Shown here piece by piece: positions 45,343 through 54,165 of a DNA stretch of 64,000 nucleotides. The stretch is from Alphaproteobacteria bacterium (lineage in GTDB: Bacteria; Pseudomonadota; Alphaproteobacteria; Rhodobacterales; Rhodobacteraceae). The stretch lies in contig JAUILL010000015.1 in the NCBI GenBank assembly GCA_030433335.1, positions 21,678 to 85,677 of the forward strand, written 5' to 3'. The position numbers and the translations under genes are program-made. Under the pieces are notes generated by a model. That model saw only the letters and a list, made by a program, of their open reading frames with translations, searched no databases and was not told where the DNA came from. How positions within the stretch are numbered: position 1 is the first letter of the stretch; each line of letters begins with the position of its first letter.

Positions 45343-47316
45343 GTGACAGTGACGCATGCAGCGTCCGGTGCGTTGGAAAGCTTTCCAGCGCTCTTGGAGC
45401 GTAATGCCCGAATGCACGGGACGAAGCCGGCATACCGAGAGAAAGAGTTCGGGATCTGGCAAACTTGGACTTGGGTAGACACGGCGGCGGAGATTGAATC
45501 GCTGGCGTTGGGCCTAATCAACATGGGCATCGCCGAGGGCGACTATATTGCCATTATCGGGCGCAACCGCCCCTATCTATATTGGTCGATGGTGGCCGCG
45601 CAGGCAGTGGGCGCCATTCCGGTGCCGCTCTATCAGGACGCCAACGCCGAAGAGATGGCCTATGTGCTGGATCACTGCGGCGCGCGGTTCGTGATCGCGG
45701 GAGATCAGGAGCAGGTCGACAAGGTCATCGACATTCAGGACAGCCTGCATCAGTTCGAGCATATGATCTATCTCGATCCCAAGGGGATGCGGAAATACGA
45801 TCACACCCGTCTGCATGAATACAGCCATGTGCAGGAACAGGGCCATGCCGCGCGGGACGAGCTAACACCCGAACTGCACCGCCGCACTGCCAAGCTGAAC
45901 TACGACAGCACCTGCGTGATGCTTTATACCTCAGGCACCACGGGCAAGCCCAAGGGCGTGGTTCTGTCCAATCGCAACATGATTGAGACCGCCAAGAACT
46001 CGTCAGAGTTCGACCATCTGAAGGCAGGGGACGAGGTGCTTGCCTATCTGCCGATGGCGTGGGTTGGGGATTTCATCTTCTCGATCGGGCAGGCGTATTG
46101 GACGGGGTTCTGCGTGAACTGCCCCGAGAGCCCCGAGACGATGATGACCGATCTGCGGGAAATCGGGCCAAGCTACTATTTCGCGCCGCCGCGGATTTTC
46201 GAGACCCAGTTGACCCAGACCATGATCCGGATGGAGGACGCAGGGCCAACCAAGAAGAAGATCTTTGACCACTTCATGGCCCACGCCCGCAAGGTGGGTC
46301 CGGCCATTCTGGACGGCAAATCTGTGAGCGCGATGGACCGGCTGAAATACGCATTGGGCGAGTTCATGGTGTATGGCCCGCTGAAAAACATGCTGGGCTT
46401 TGGCCGTGTGCGCGTGGGCTATACTGCGGGCGAGGCGATCGGGCCCGAGATTTTCGACTTCTACCGCTCGCTCGGGATCAACCTGAAGCAGCTGTATGGT
46501 CAGACCGAGGCCAGCGTATTCATCACCCAACAGCCCGATGGCGAGGTGCGTTCGGATACCGTGGGCGTGCCTTCGCCCGGTGTCGAGGTCCGCATCGCCG
46601 AGAATGGCGAGGTGTTCTATCGCAGCCCCGGCACGTTTGTGGAGTACTACAAGAACCCCGAAAGCACCCGTGACACCAAGGATGCCGAGGGTTGGGTGGC
46701 CACTGGGGACGCGGGCTTCTTTGAACCCTCGACCGGCCATCTGCGGATCATCGACCGCGCCAAGGACGTGGGCCAGATGGCCGATGGCAGCCTGTTCGCG
46801 CCCAAGTATGTCGAGAACAAGCTGAAGTTCTTCCCGAACATCCTAGAGGCTGTGGTGTTTGGTGCGGGCAAAGATCGCTGCACGGCGTTTATCAACATCG
46901 ACCTGACGGCGGTGGGCAACTGGGCCGAGCGGAACAACATCGCCTATGCCTCTTATCAGGAACTGGCTGGGCATCCGCAGGTGCTGGCGACCATCCAAAG
47001 CCACGTCGAAGAGGTGAACCGCAGTGTCGCGCAGGACGAGATGCTCTCGGGCTGCCAGATCCACCGCTTCCTTGTGCTGCACAAGGAACTGGACGCGGAT
47101 GATGGCGAGTTGACCCGCACCCGCAAAGTGCGCCGCAAGATCATCGCCGAGAAATTCGCTGATCTGGTCGGGGCGCTCTATGACGGATCGCCGAGCATCT
47201 ACACCGAGACCGAGGTCACTTACGAGGACGGCCGCAAAGGCCAGATCCGTGCGACGCTGGAGGTTCGTGATGCTGCTTTGGCATCGGTCGCGCCCCAGAG
47301 GGTGGCAGCGGAATGA
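45343..47316 (+). CDS. Long-chain acyl-CoA synthetase-type AMP-binding enzyme
   Basis: This 657-residue ANL-family ligase has the AMP-binding motif MLYTSGTTGKPKGVV, LKQLYGQTEAS, GWVATGDAGFF and a C-terminal KVRRK region. The length and C-terminal insertion match FadD/LACS-like enzymes rather than acetyl-CoA synthetases. It would convert a carboxylic acid to its acyl-CoA with ATP. The GTG start at 45343 has a near-perfect Shine-Dalgarno. It leads an operon encoding a branched-chain-type ABC transporter and a second CoA ligase, so the acid is probably imported by that transporter. Substrate unknown. Confidence 0.93.
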   Translation: MTVTHAASGALESFPALLERNARMHGTKPAYREKEFGIWQTWTWVDTAAEIESLALGLINMGIAEGDYIAIIGRNRPYLYWSMVAAQAVGAIPVPLYQDANAEEMAYVLDHCGARFVIAGDQEQVDKVIDIQDSLHQFEHMIYLDPKGMRKYDHTRLHEYSHVQEQGHAARDELTPELHRRTAKLNYDSTCVMLYTSGTTGKPKGVVLSNRNMIETAKNSSEFDHLKAGDEVLAYLPMAWVGDFIFSIGQAYWTGFCVNCPESPETMMTDLREIGPSYYFAPPRIFETQLTQTMIRMEDAGPTKKKIFDHFMAHARKVGPAILDGKSVSAMDRLKYALGEFMVYGPLKNMLGFGRVRVGYTAGEAIGPEIFDFYRSLGINLKQLYGQTEASVFITQQPDGEVRSDTVGVPSPGVEVRIAENGEVFYRSPGTFVEYYKNPESTRDTKDAEGWVATGDAGFFEPSTGHLRIIDRAKDVGQMADGSLFAPKYVENKLKFFPNILEAVVFGAGKDRCTAFINIDLTAVGNWAERNNIAYASYQELAGHPQVLATIQSHVEEVNRSVAQDEMLSGCQIHRFLVLHKELDADDGELTRTRKVRRKIIAEKFADLVGALYDGSPSIYTETEVTYEDGRKGQIRATLEVRDAALASVAPQRVAAE

Positions 47317-47336
47317 GCTGGTGGATCAGTCAGTAT

Positions 47337-47365
47337 GAGTATTTTTGCAAAGCAGAAAGGGCGGG
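47337..47365 (+). repeat. Dispersed intergenic motif, copy A
   Basis: GAGTATTTTTGCAAAGCAGA followed by AAGGGCGGG. It shares the core GTATTTTtnCnAAGnAGAAaG with copies at 51952-51973 and 56745-56774 (minus). It lies between two operon genes, beside the ribosome site of the ATPase gene. Confidence 0.5.
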
Positions 47366-47392
47366 CCCGTGTTTGAAGGAGCGGACGCAGTG

Positions 47393-48205
47393 ATGGACGC
47401 GAGCGCAGGATACGTGACCGAGGACGGTCGCCAGATCGGCGGCGTCTTGATGGAAATGAAGAACATCACCCTGCGGTTTGGCGGTGTGGTGGCGATCAAG
47501 GACATCAGCTTTGACATCCGCGAGGGCGAGATCCGCGCGATCATCGGGCCGAACGGGGCGGGCAAGTCCTCGATGTTGAACATCATTTCGGGGTTCTACA
47601 CCCCGAGTGAAGGGGGGGTCTGGTACAAGGGCGCGCCGCGTCCGCCGATGCGCCCCTATGAAGTGGCGCGGATGGGTGTGGCTCGGACGTTCCAGAACAT
47701 CGCCCTGTTCGAAGGGATGACCGTTCTGGACAACGTGATGACCGGTCGTCTGACTCATATGCATTCGGGGATCGCCAGTCAGGCCCTGTGGTGGGGCAAG
47801 GCGCGCGCCGAAGAGGTCGCAAACCGCGAGAAGGTCGAAGAGATTATCGACTTTCTGGAAATTCAGGCCATCCGCAAAACGCCGGTGGGCCGCTTGCCCT
47901 ATGGTTTGAAAAAGCGGGTGGAACTGGCGCGGGCCTTGGCGGCAGAGCCGTCGATCCTGCTGCTGGACGAGCCTATGGCGGGCATGAACGTCGAAGAGAA
48001 AGAGGACATGAGCCGCTTTATCCTCGATGTGAATGATGAATTCGGGACGACCATTGCCCTGATCGAGCACGACATGGGCGTGGTGATGGACCTGAGCGAC
48101 CGCGTGGTCGTGATGGATTACGGCAAGAAGATTGGCGATGGCACCCCAGACGAGGTGCGCAACAATCAGGACGTGATCGACGCTTATCTTGGCGTGCAGC
48201 ACTAA
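47393..48205 (+). CDS. Branched-chain-type ABC transporter ATP-binding protein (LivG-like)
   Basis: This ATPase of about 270 residues has Walker A GPNGAGKSS, a LivG-type insert (TFQNIALFEGMTVLDNVMTGRL), signature region LPYGLKKRVELARAL and Walker B ILLLDEPMAGM. LPYGLKK departs from the usual LSGGQ-like signature but matches relatives found with acyl-CoA ligases. The start is uncertain: GTG at 47369 or 47390, or the ATG at 47393 used here. The ATPase core begins well inside all of these. It pairs with the LivF-like gene at 51978. Confidence 0.92.
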   Translation: MDASAGYVTEDGRQIGGVLMEMKNITLRFGGVVAIKDISFDIREGEIRAIIGPNGAGKSSMLNIISGFYTPSEGGVWYKGAPRPPMRPYEVARMGVARTFQNIALFEGMTVLDNVMTGRLTHMHSGIASQALWWGKARAEEVANREKVEEIIDFLEIQAIRKTPVGRLPYGLKKRVELARALAAEPSILLLDEPMAGMNVEEKEDMSRFILDVNDEFGTTIALIEHDMGVVMDLSDRVVVMDYGKKIGDGTPDEVRNNQDVIDAYLGVQH

Positions 48206-48217
48206 AGGAAAGAGCAG

Positions 48218-49177
48218 ATGGATTTTTTGAATAGCCTTTTGGTGCAACCCTTTGCCGACATGTTCGCGGCGCCTGATTTCTTGATGCAGGTGCTGTGGGA
48301 AGGTCTGGTGTCCGGTATCCTCTATGCGCTGATTGCATTGGGGTTCGTGCTGATCTTCCGGTCTAGCCGTATCTTTAACTTTGCCCAGGGGATTATGGTG
48401 GTGTTCGCCGCGCTGACCCTTGTGGGTTTTCATGAAATGGGTGTGCCAGCGTGGATCTCGGTGATCCTGTCGCTGGGGGTGATGTTCGTGCTGGCGGTCA
48501 GCATTGAAAGGGTTGTCCTCCGCCCGCTGGTGGGCCAGCCGGACATCATCTTGTTCATGGCAACCATCGGGATCACGCTGTTCCTGATCGGTTTTGGTGA
48601 ACTGATCTTTGGTGGCGAGAACAAGATCATGATCACCGAAGAGCTGGGCATCCCCACCGGTGAATTCATCTTTGAACCCTTCGGTGGCTTCCTCTTGCTA
48701 GAGCAGAAGGATGTGACCGCTGTTGTCGTGGCTGCTGTGCTGGTGATCGCGCTGCTGGCGTTCCTGAACAAGACCCGCATGGGCCGTGCGATCCGCGCGT
48801 TGGGGGATGACCACCAGGCGGCGCTGTCGGTGGGCATCAGCCTGCAGACCATCTGGGTTCTGGTCTGGTTCATCGCAGGCATCATCGCTCTGGTCACTGG
48901 CATCGCTTGGGGTGCGCGGGCAGGCGTTAGCTTTGCGCTTGAAGTCATCGCCTACAAGGCGCTGCCGGTTCTGATGCTGGGTGGTCTGGAGTCGATCACG
49001 GGGGCCATCATTGGCGGGCTGATGATCGGCCTGATGGAAAAACTGTTCGAGATTTACTGGGGCCAACCCCTGCTGGGAGGCAACACCGAGACGTGGTTCG
49101 CCTTTGTTCTGGCGCTGATTGTTCTGCTGTTCCGTCCGCAAGGTCTGTTCGGCGAACGCATTATCGAGAGGGTCTAA
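48218..49177 (+). CDS. Branched-chain-type ABC transporter permease (LivH-like)
   Basis: This 319-residue inner-membrane protein has about eight hydrophobic segments and the LivH stretches LYALIALGFVLIFRSSRIFNFAQG and GMTLVALGDDHQAALS-like MGRAIRALGDDHQAALSVGIS. It starts 12 bases after the ATPase, with AAAGGAAAGAG upstream. It would form the channel with the LivM-like protein at 49455. Substrate cannot be read from the sequence; the flanking CoA ligases suggest an organic acid. Confidence 0.93.
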   Translation: MDFLNSLLVQPFADMFAAPDFLMQVLWEGLVSGILYALIALGFVLIFRSSRIFNFAQGIMVVFAALTLVGFHEMGVPAWISVILSLGVMFVLAVSIERVVLRPLVGQPDIILFMATIGITLFLIGFGELIFGGENKIMITEELGIPTGEFIFEPFGGFLLLEQKDVTAVVVAAVLVIALLAFLNKTRMGRAIRALGDDHQAALSVGISLQTIWVLVWFIAGIIALVTGIAWGARAGVSFALEVIAYKALPVLMLGGLESITGAIIGGLMIGLMEKLFEIYWGQPLLGGNTETWFAFVLALIVLLFRPQGLFGERIIERV

Positions 49178-49179
49178 CG

Positions 49180-49425
49180 ATGCCGAAGCTTATCGCAATT
49201 TTGAATGTCGTCGCGTGGTGTGGGTTTTGGGCCTTTGGGTATCTGGCGCTGACGGAAAACACCGGACAGTCCGACCGGATGGTGACAGCTGTGCTGCTGG
49301 CTGCAGCTGGCGGGGCGATCGGAATGTGGGCGCACTTGTGGCTGGTTCGTCATTCCGAACGCACCGGCAAGGCGCAGCCGCCGAAGTGGGCAGTCAAAGA
49401 AGACACCGTCGAGTCCGCAGTCTGA
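49180..49425 (+). CDS. Small two-span membrane protein between the permease genes
   Basis: This 81-residue protein begins MPKLIAILNVVAWCGFWAFG. It has two hydrophobic helices (about residues 3-22 and 35-55) joined by a short polar turn (TENTGQSDRM), and a charged C-terminal tail (RHSERTGKAQPPKWAVKED). It starts 2 bases after livH-like stop and precedes the livM-like gene by 29 bases, so it is inside the transporter operon. Standard LivHMGF transporters have no such subunit. Function unknown; an accessory membrane subunit is plausible. Confidence 0.8.
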   Translation: MPKLIAILNVVAWCGFWAFGYLALTENTGQSDRMVTAVLLAAAGGAIGMWAHLWLVRHSERTGKAQPPKWAVKEDTVESAV

Positions 49426-49454
49426 TCTCCGGTTAAGAACAAGAAAGAGAACCG

Positions 49455-50531
49455 ATGTTTTATCGTACGTCTGGCCAGTTCAAGACCAGCTATACGGCAG
49501 ATATGGCCCTGTTTCCTGTGCGTCAGGATGCCATTCTGCTGGCGGTTATTCTGGCCTTTGCCTGGGTGATCCTGCCTCTGACCGCAAGCGAGTTCGCGTT
49601 CCAAACCCTGCTGATCCCCATCCTGATCTATTCGCTGGCCGCGATGGGCCTGAATATCCTGACTGGCTATGCGGGGCAGCTGAGCCTTGGGACCGCCGCG
49701 TTCATGGGGGTCGGGGCCTATGCCTGCTACAAGCTGGTCACCATCATGCCGTGGATGAACCCTGTGGTAGCGATCCTGATGTCGGGTGTGTTCTCGGCTG
49801 GCGTTGGGGTTGCGTTTGGCATCCCGAGCCTGCGGATCAAGGGCTTCTATCTGGCGATTGCCACGCTGGCGGCGCAGTTCTTCCTCGTTTGGCTCTTCGA
49901 GAAGTGGGCGTGGCTGTACAACTACAATGCCTCTGGCGCGATTCAGGTGCCGACGCTGGAGATGTTCGGCGTGACCGTTGCTGGTCCGACCGCCAGCAGT
50001 CATGTGCAATATTACGTCGTGCTAGGGATTGTCACCCTAATGACCATCTTGTGCATCAACCTGACCCGGGGCACGCTGGGGCGGACGTGGAAGGCGACCC
50101 GCGACATGGATATCGCCGCCGAACTCATTGGCATCAACCTGATGAAGTCCAAGCTGACCGCCTTTGCTATCAGCAGCTACATCGTAGGTGTGGCTGGTGC
50201 GCTGTTCGTCTTTATGTGGCGCGGCGCGGCAGAGCCGAACCTGTTCGACATTCCGCTGTCGTTCCGCATTCTGTTCATCGCGATCATCGGCGGTCTGGGC
50301 TCTGTCTTGGGCAACTACTTGGGCGCGATCCTGATCGTCGGCCTGCCCGTGATCCTGAACACCCTGCCCGAAACCTTTGGCCTTCCGATCAGCTCGGCCA
50401 CGGTCGAGCACCTGAACATCATGATCGTCGGCGCACTGATCGTGTTTTTCCTAATCATCGAACCGCACGGCTTGGCCCGCCTTTGGGCGCTGATCCGTGA
50501 GAAGCTCGTGATCTGGCCGTTCCCGCACTGA
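49455..50531 (+). CDS. Branched-chain-type ABC transporter permease (LivM-like)
   Basis: This 358-residue membrane protein has about ten hydrophobic segments and the LivM stretches GLNILTGYAGQLSLGTAAFMGVGAY, LRIKGFYLAIATLAAQFFL, and GGLGSVLGNYLGAIL near the C-terminus. A conserved TRGTLGRTWKATRDMDIAAEL cytoplasmic loop contacts the ATPases in this family. It follows the small membrane protein and precedes the binding-protein gene by 83 bases. It forms the transmembrane pair with the LivH-like protein. Confidence 0.93.
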   Translation: MFYRTSGQFKTSYTADMALFPVRQDAILLAVILAFAWVILPLTASEFAFQTLLIPILIYSLAAMGLNILTGYAGQLSLGTAAFMGVGAYACYKLVTIMPWMNPVVAILMSGVFSAGVGVAFGIPSLRIKGFYLAIATLAAQFFLVWLFEKWAWLYNYNASGAIQVPTLEMFGVTVAGPTASSHVQYYVVLGIVTLMTILCINLTRGTLGRTWKATRDMDIAAELIGINLMKSKLTAFAISSYIVGVAGALFVFMWRGAAEPNLFDIPLSFRILFIAIIGGLGSVLGNYLGAILIVGLPVILNTLPETFGLPISSATVEHLNIMIVGALIVFFLIIEPHGLARLWALIREKLVIWPFPH

Positions 50532-50614
50532 CGCGGGGCAGCCCAACCATTGGCGCGCTCTTTGAGGAGGGAGCACGCTGAATTCCATCCACGTGATCCA
50601 AGGGAGGAGACCGG

Positions 50615-51907
50615 ATGAAACTGTGGAAGAAACTGGCAGCCGCAACTGCGCTGACCGTAATTGCAGGCGGAGCCATGGCAGAGGGCCTGTACGCCCCGAA
50701 CATGGCCTACCGCACCGGCCCGTTCGCAGCGCTGGGTATCCCGCTGATGAACGGTCAGGCAGACTACATGACCATGCTGAACGAACGCGATGGTGGCGTC
50801 GGCGGTGTGCCCGTCGATTTCTCGGAGTGTGAGACTGGCTATTCGACTGAAAAAGGCGTCGAATGCTATGAAAAGACCAAAGGCACTGCGATCGTGACGC
50901 AGCCTTGGTCCACCGGCATCACCCTGCAGGTTCTGCCCAAGACCAACGTCGACGAAATCCCGATCCTTGCGCCCGGCTATGGCTTTAGCCCTATGTCCGA
51001 AGGCGGCACCTTCCAGTGGGCGTATAACCCGCCGGTGTCCTATTGGGACGGTGCCTACATGATCATCTCGCACATCGCGGGCGGTGATATGTCGACCCTA
51101 AAGGGCAAGAAAATCGCGTTCCTGCACCTTGACCACCCCTTCGGCAAAGAGCCTCTGCCTCTGCTGGAGAAGATGGCAGAAGAGCACGGCTTTGAGCTGG
51201 TTCCGGTCCCCGTTGGCCTGAAAGAAATGCAGAACCAGTCGGCGCAGTGGCTGCAGATCCGCCGCGAGCGTCCGGACAACGTAATCATGTGGGGCTGGGG
51301 TGCGATGAACAGCGCAGCCATTCAGGAGGCGGTCAAAACCCGCTATCCGATGGATCAGTTCTACGGCGTCTGGTGGGCGGGCCACGATCCCGATCTGGCA
51401 GCTGTGGGCGAAGAAGGCAAAGGCTACAAGTCGATCAGCTGGTCGATGCCGCAGCCTGACAGCTCTCTGATGGCGGACATCAAGAAGCACGTCATCGATA
51501 CCGGCAAAACCCAGACCACCGAAGACCAGCTCAACAGCGTTTTCTACCAGCGCGGTCTGGTCATGTCGATGATGCTGGCCGAGGCGATCAAGGCTGCTCA
51601 GGAGCACACTGGCAAAGCGGACATCGGTCCCAAGGACCTGCGTTGGGGCTTTGAAAACCTGAACATCACCGAAGAGAAGCTGGCAGAGCTGGGAATGTCG
51701 GGCATGGTGCCGCCGTTCTCGACCTCTTGCTCGAACCACACCGGTCACTCGGGTGCGTGGATTCTGGAATGGGATGGCAGCCAGTTCACCCAAGCCAGCG
51801 ATCTACTGCAGGCCGATCAGTCGGTGATCAAGCCGCTCGCCGAAGCCAAAGCGGCTGAATACGCCGAAGCCAACGCGCCTTGGCCCGTCGTCGAGTGCGA
51901 CAGCTGA
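50615..51907 (+). CDS. ABC transporter substrate-binding protein (LivK-like)
   Basis: This 430-residue periplasmic protein has a signal peptide (MKLWKKLAAATALTVIAGGAMA) and a type I periplasmic-binding fold (GIPLMNGQADYMTMLNERDGG, KIAFLHLDHPFGKEPLPLLEKMAEEHGFELVPVPVG, MWGWGAMNSAAIQEAVKT). Extra Cys residues (FSECETGY, KGVECYE, TSCSNH, VVECDS) suggest disulfides. The ligand is unknown; the family includes binders of aromatic and fatty-type acids as well as amino acids. AAGGGAGGAG precedes the start. A 12-bp hairpin follows the stop. Confidence 0.93.
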   Translation: MKLWKKLAAATALTVIAGGAMAEGLYAPNMAYRTGPFAALGIPLMNGQADYMTMLNERDGGVGGVPVDFSECETGYSTEKGVECYEKTKGTAIVTQPWSTGITLQVLPKTNVDEIPILAPGYGFSPMSEGGTFQWAYNPPVSYWDGAYMIISHIAGGDMSTLKGKKIAFLHLDHPFGKEPLPLLEKMAEEHGFELVPVPVGLKEMQNQSAQWLQIRRERPDNVIMWGWGAMNSAAIQEAVKTRYPMDQFYGVWWAGHDPDLAAVGEEGKGYKSISWSMPQPDSSLMADIKKHVIDTGKTQTTEDQLNSVFYQRGLVMSMMLAEAIKAAQEHTGKADIGPKDLRWGFENLNITEEKLAELGMSGMVPPFSTSCSNHTGHSGAWILEWDGSQFTQASDLLQADQSVIKPLAEAKAAEYAEANAPWPVVECDS

Positions 51908-51916
51908 TCTGAAATG

Positions 51917-51945
51917 GCTCCGGCGGCGCGGGCCGCCGCCGGAGC
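51917..51945 (+). promoter_or_regulatory. Intercistronic hairpin after the binding-protein gene
   Basis: GCTCCGGCGGCG and CGCCGCCGGAGC form a perfect 12-bp stem over a CGGGC loop, 10 bases after the stop codon. A copy of the dispersed motif with five T follows, giving partial terminator character. It parallels the hairpin after urtA and may raise binding-protein message over the downstream genes. Confidence 0.75.
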
Positions 51946-51951
51946 ACCTTT

Positions 51952-51973
51952 AGGTATTTTTCCAAAGAAGAAG
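51952..51973 (+). repeat. Dispersed intergenic motif, copy B
   Basis: The sequence begins AGGTATTTTTCCAAAGAAGA and ends AG at 51973. It is the best match between copies to the core shared with 47337-47365 and 56745-56774. It lies immediately after the intercistronic hairpin and just before the next start codon. Confidence 0.5.
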
Positions 51974-51977
51974 AGCC

Positions 51978-52802
51978 ATGCTGGACGCGGGACGAACCCA
52001 AGAGACCTTGCTCGAGGTCAACAATATCGAGGTGATCTACAACCACGTCATCCTTGTGCTGAAGGGGGTGAGTCTGTCGGTCCCCAAGGGCGGCATCACG
52101 GCGCTGCTCGGGGGCAACGGGGCAGGCAAAACTACGACATTGAAGGCCATTTCGAACCTGCTGCATTCCGAGCGCGGCGAGGTGACCAAAGGGTCAGTGA
52201 TCTACAAAGGCGAGCGGGTGCAGGATTTGGACCCCGCAGCGCTGGTGAAAAAGGGTGTCATTCAGGTGATGGAAGGCCGTCACTGTTTCGAGCACCTGAC
52301 CGTCGAAGAAAACCTGATGACTGGCGCCTATACGCGCCATGATGGGCGCGGCGCGGTCGATGCGGATTTGCAGATGGTCTATGACTATTTCCCGCGTCTG
52401 AAAGAGCGCCGGAAATCGCAGGCTGGTTATACCTCGGGCGGCGAACAGCAGATGGTCGCGATTGGCCGTGCGCTGATGTCCCGTCCCGAATGCATTCTGC
52501 TGGACGAACCCAGCATGGGTTTGGCGCCGCAACTGGTCGAACAGATCTTCGAGATCGTGAAATCAGTGAACGAGAACGAGGGTGTGTCCTTCCTTCTGGC
52601 AGAACAGAACACCAATGTGGCCCTGCGCTACGCGCACCACGGTTACATTCTGGAGTCGGGCCGCGTTGTGATGGACGGCAGCGCCGCCGATCTGCGCGAA
52701 AACCCAGACGTCAAAGAATTCTATCTCGGGATGTCCGAAGAGGGCCGCAAGAGTTTCCGCGATGTGCGGAGCTATCGCCGCCGCAAGCGTTGGCTGAGCT
52801 GA
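51978..52802 (+). CDS. Branched-chain-type ABC transporter ATP-binding protein (LivF-like)
   Basis: This 274-residue ATPase has Walker A GGNGAGKTT, VMEGRHCFEHLTVEENL (typical LivF insert), signature YTSGGEQQM, and Walker B CILLDEPSMGLAP. The C-terminus has an extra basic tail (SYRRRKRWLS). It pairs with the LivG-like protein at 47393. The gene is placed after the binding protein, so the operon order is ligase-G-H-small protein-M-K-F-ligase. Confidence 0.93.
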   Translation: MLDAGRTQETLLEVNNIEVIYNHVILVLKGVSLSVPKGGITALLGGNGAGKTTTLKAISNLLHSERGEVTKGSVIYKGERVQDLDPAALVKKGVIQVMEGRHCFEHLTVEENLMTGAYTRHDGRGAVDADLQMVYDYFPRLKERRKSQAGYTSGGEQQMVAIGRALMSRPECILLDEPSMGLAPQLVEQIFEIVKSVNENEGVSFLLAEQNTNVALRYAHHGYILESGRVVMDGSAADLRENPDVKEFYLGMSEEGRKSFRDVRSYRRRKRWLS

Positions 52803-52812
52803 GGAGGCGCCG

Positions 52813-54030
52813 ATGACCACATATTTTGATGACCTCGAAACGCGGAGCGCTGATGAACGCGAGGCCGCGCAGATGGAAGCTTTGCGCGCGCAACTGCGCG
52901 CGGTGCAGGGATTGCGGGGATATCGTGACTCTCTGAGCCTGATTGATCCGTCAGAGATCGACGGAATGGCCGATCTGGCGGTCCTGCCGGTTCTGCGAAA
53001 GTCCGAACTTGGGGCCGCACAGGGACAGAGCTCACCCTTTGGCGGGTTTACGGCCAAGAGTGCTGGTGAGTTCGCACATATCTTCCAATCCCCCGGCCCG
53101 ATCTATGAGCCCGGCGAGATCAGCCATGACTGGTGGAGAATCGGGCGATTCTTGCATGCGGCGGGAATCGGGCGTGGCGATATCGTGCAGAATTGCTTTG
53201 GCTATCATCTGACGCCGGCGGGTATGATCTTCGAGAGCGGCGCAAGGGCGGTGAAAGCCGCGGTATTGCCTGCTGGCGTGGGTCAAACTGAACTGCAGGT
53301 GCGGGCCGCTGCGGATGTTGGGACGACGGCCTATGCGGGCACACCGGATTACCTGAAGGTGATTCTGGATAAGGCCGACGAGATGGGCGTCGCTCTGAAA
53401 ATCACTAAGGCGGCCGTCGGAGGCGGTGCCTTGTTCCCGAGCCTGCGCCAAGAATACGCGGATCGCGGGATTTCCTGCCTACAGTGCTATGCGACCGCCG
53501 ATCTGGGGAACATCGCCTACGAAAGCCCCGCGATGGACGGAATGATCATCGACGAAGGCGTTATCGTAGAGATTGTCCGCCCCGGTACGGGCACCCCTGT
53601 TGCCGAAGGCGAGGTGGGCGAGGTCGTGGTGACCAGCCTGAACGCCGATTACCCGCTGATCCGCTTTGCCACAGGCGATCTAAGCGCGATTATGGAGGGC
53701 ACCAGCCCCTGTGGCCGCACGAACAAGCGGATCAAAGGCTGGATGGGTCGCGCCGACCAGACCACCAAGATCAAGGGCATGTTCGTCCGCCCCGAGCAAG
53801 TCGCGCAACTGGTCGCCAAGCACCCGGAGGTTACCAAGGCCCGCGTTATCGCCCTGCGTGAAGGCGAGATGGACGTCATGCGCGTTCAGATCGAAGGGGG
53901 CACCGATGCGGCGGCCTACGAGGGCTCTGTGGCCGAAGTGCTGAAGCTGAAGGGCGCGGTGGAATGCGTGCCTGTGGGCAGCCTGCCGAACGACGGCAAG
54001 GTGATCGACGACCAGCGCACCTACGGCTGA
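52813..54030 (+). CDS. Phenylacetate-CoA ligase-like (PaaK family) enzyme
   Basis: This 405-residue ANL enzyme is related to PaaK. It has LPVLRKSEL near the start, PGPIYEPGEISHDWWRIGRFLHAAG, NCFGYHLTPAGMIFESGARA, GTTAYAGTPDYL in place of the canonical AMP loop, and TKIKGMFVRPEQV near the C-terminus. PaaK-type enzymes ligate aromatic acids to CoA. Together with the acyl-CoA synthetase at 45343 it brackets the transporter, so an aromatic or aryl-aliphatic substrate is possible. GAGGAG precedes the start 10 bases after the LivF-like gene; a terminator ends the operon. Confidence 0.92.
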   Translation: MTTYFDDLETRSADEREAAQMEALRAQLRAVQGLRGYRDSLSLIDPSEIDGMADLAVLPVLRKSELGAAQGQSSPFGGFTAKSAGEFAHIFQSPGPIYEPGEISHDWWRIGRFLHAAGIGRGDIVQNCFGYHLTPAGMIFESGARAVKAAVLPAGVGQTELQVRAAADVGTTAYAGTPDYLKVILDKADEMGVALKITKAAVGGGALFPSLRQEYADRGISCLQCYATADLGNIAYESPAMDGMIIDEGVIVEIVRPGTGTPVAEGEVGEVVVTSLNADYPLIRFATGDLSAIMEGTSPCGRTNKRIKGWMGRADQTTKIKGMFVRPEQVAQLVAKHPEVTKARVIALREGEMDVMRVQIEGGTDAAAYEGSVAEVLKLKGAVECVPVGSLPNDGKVIDDQRTYG

Positions 54031-54052
54031 CAGACCAAACCTCCGAATCGCA

Positions 54053-54085
54053 AAAGGCGACCTCTGCGAAGAGTGTCGCCTTTTT
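54053..54085 (+). terminator. Terminator of the ligase-transporter operon
   Basis: AAAGGCGAC and GTCGCCTTT form a perfect 9-bp stem. The loop holds a second CTCT/AGAG stem. A run of T ends the structure. It lies 22 bases after the PaaK-like stop. Confidence 0.92.
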
Positions 54086-54115
54086 CATGTGAATGCCCGT
54101 GGGGGCAATCTGCCC

Positions 54116-54144
54116 AAAAAAAAGCCGCCCCAGAAGGACGGCTT
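54116..54144 (-). terminator. Terminator of rpmJ
   Basis: On the minus strand AAGCCGTCC and GGGCGGCTT form a 9-bp stem with one G-U pair over a TTCTG loop, followed by a run of T, just beyond the rpmJ stop. Confidence 0.9.
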
Positions 54145-54165
54145 ATTCTGCTGCTCAGGTAGCGC

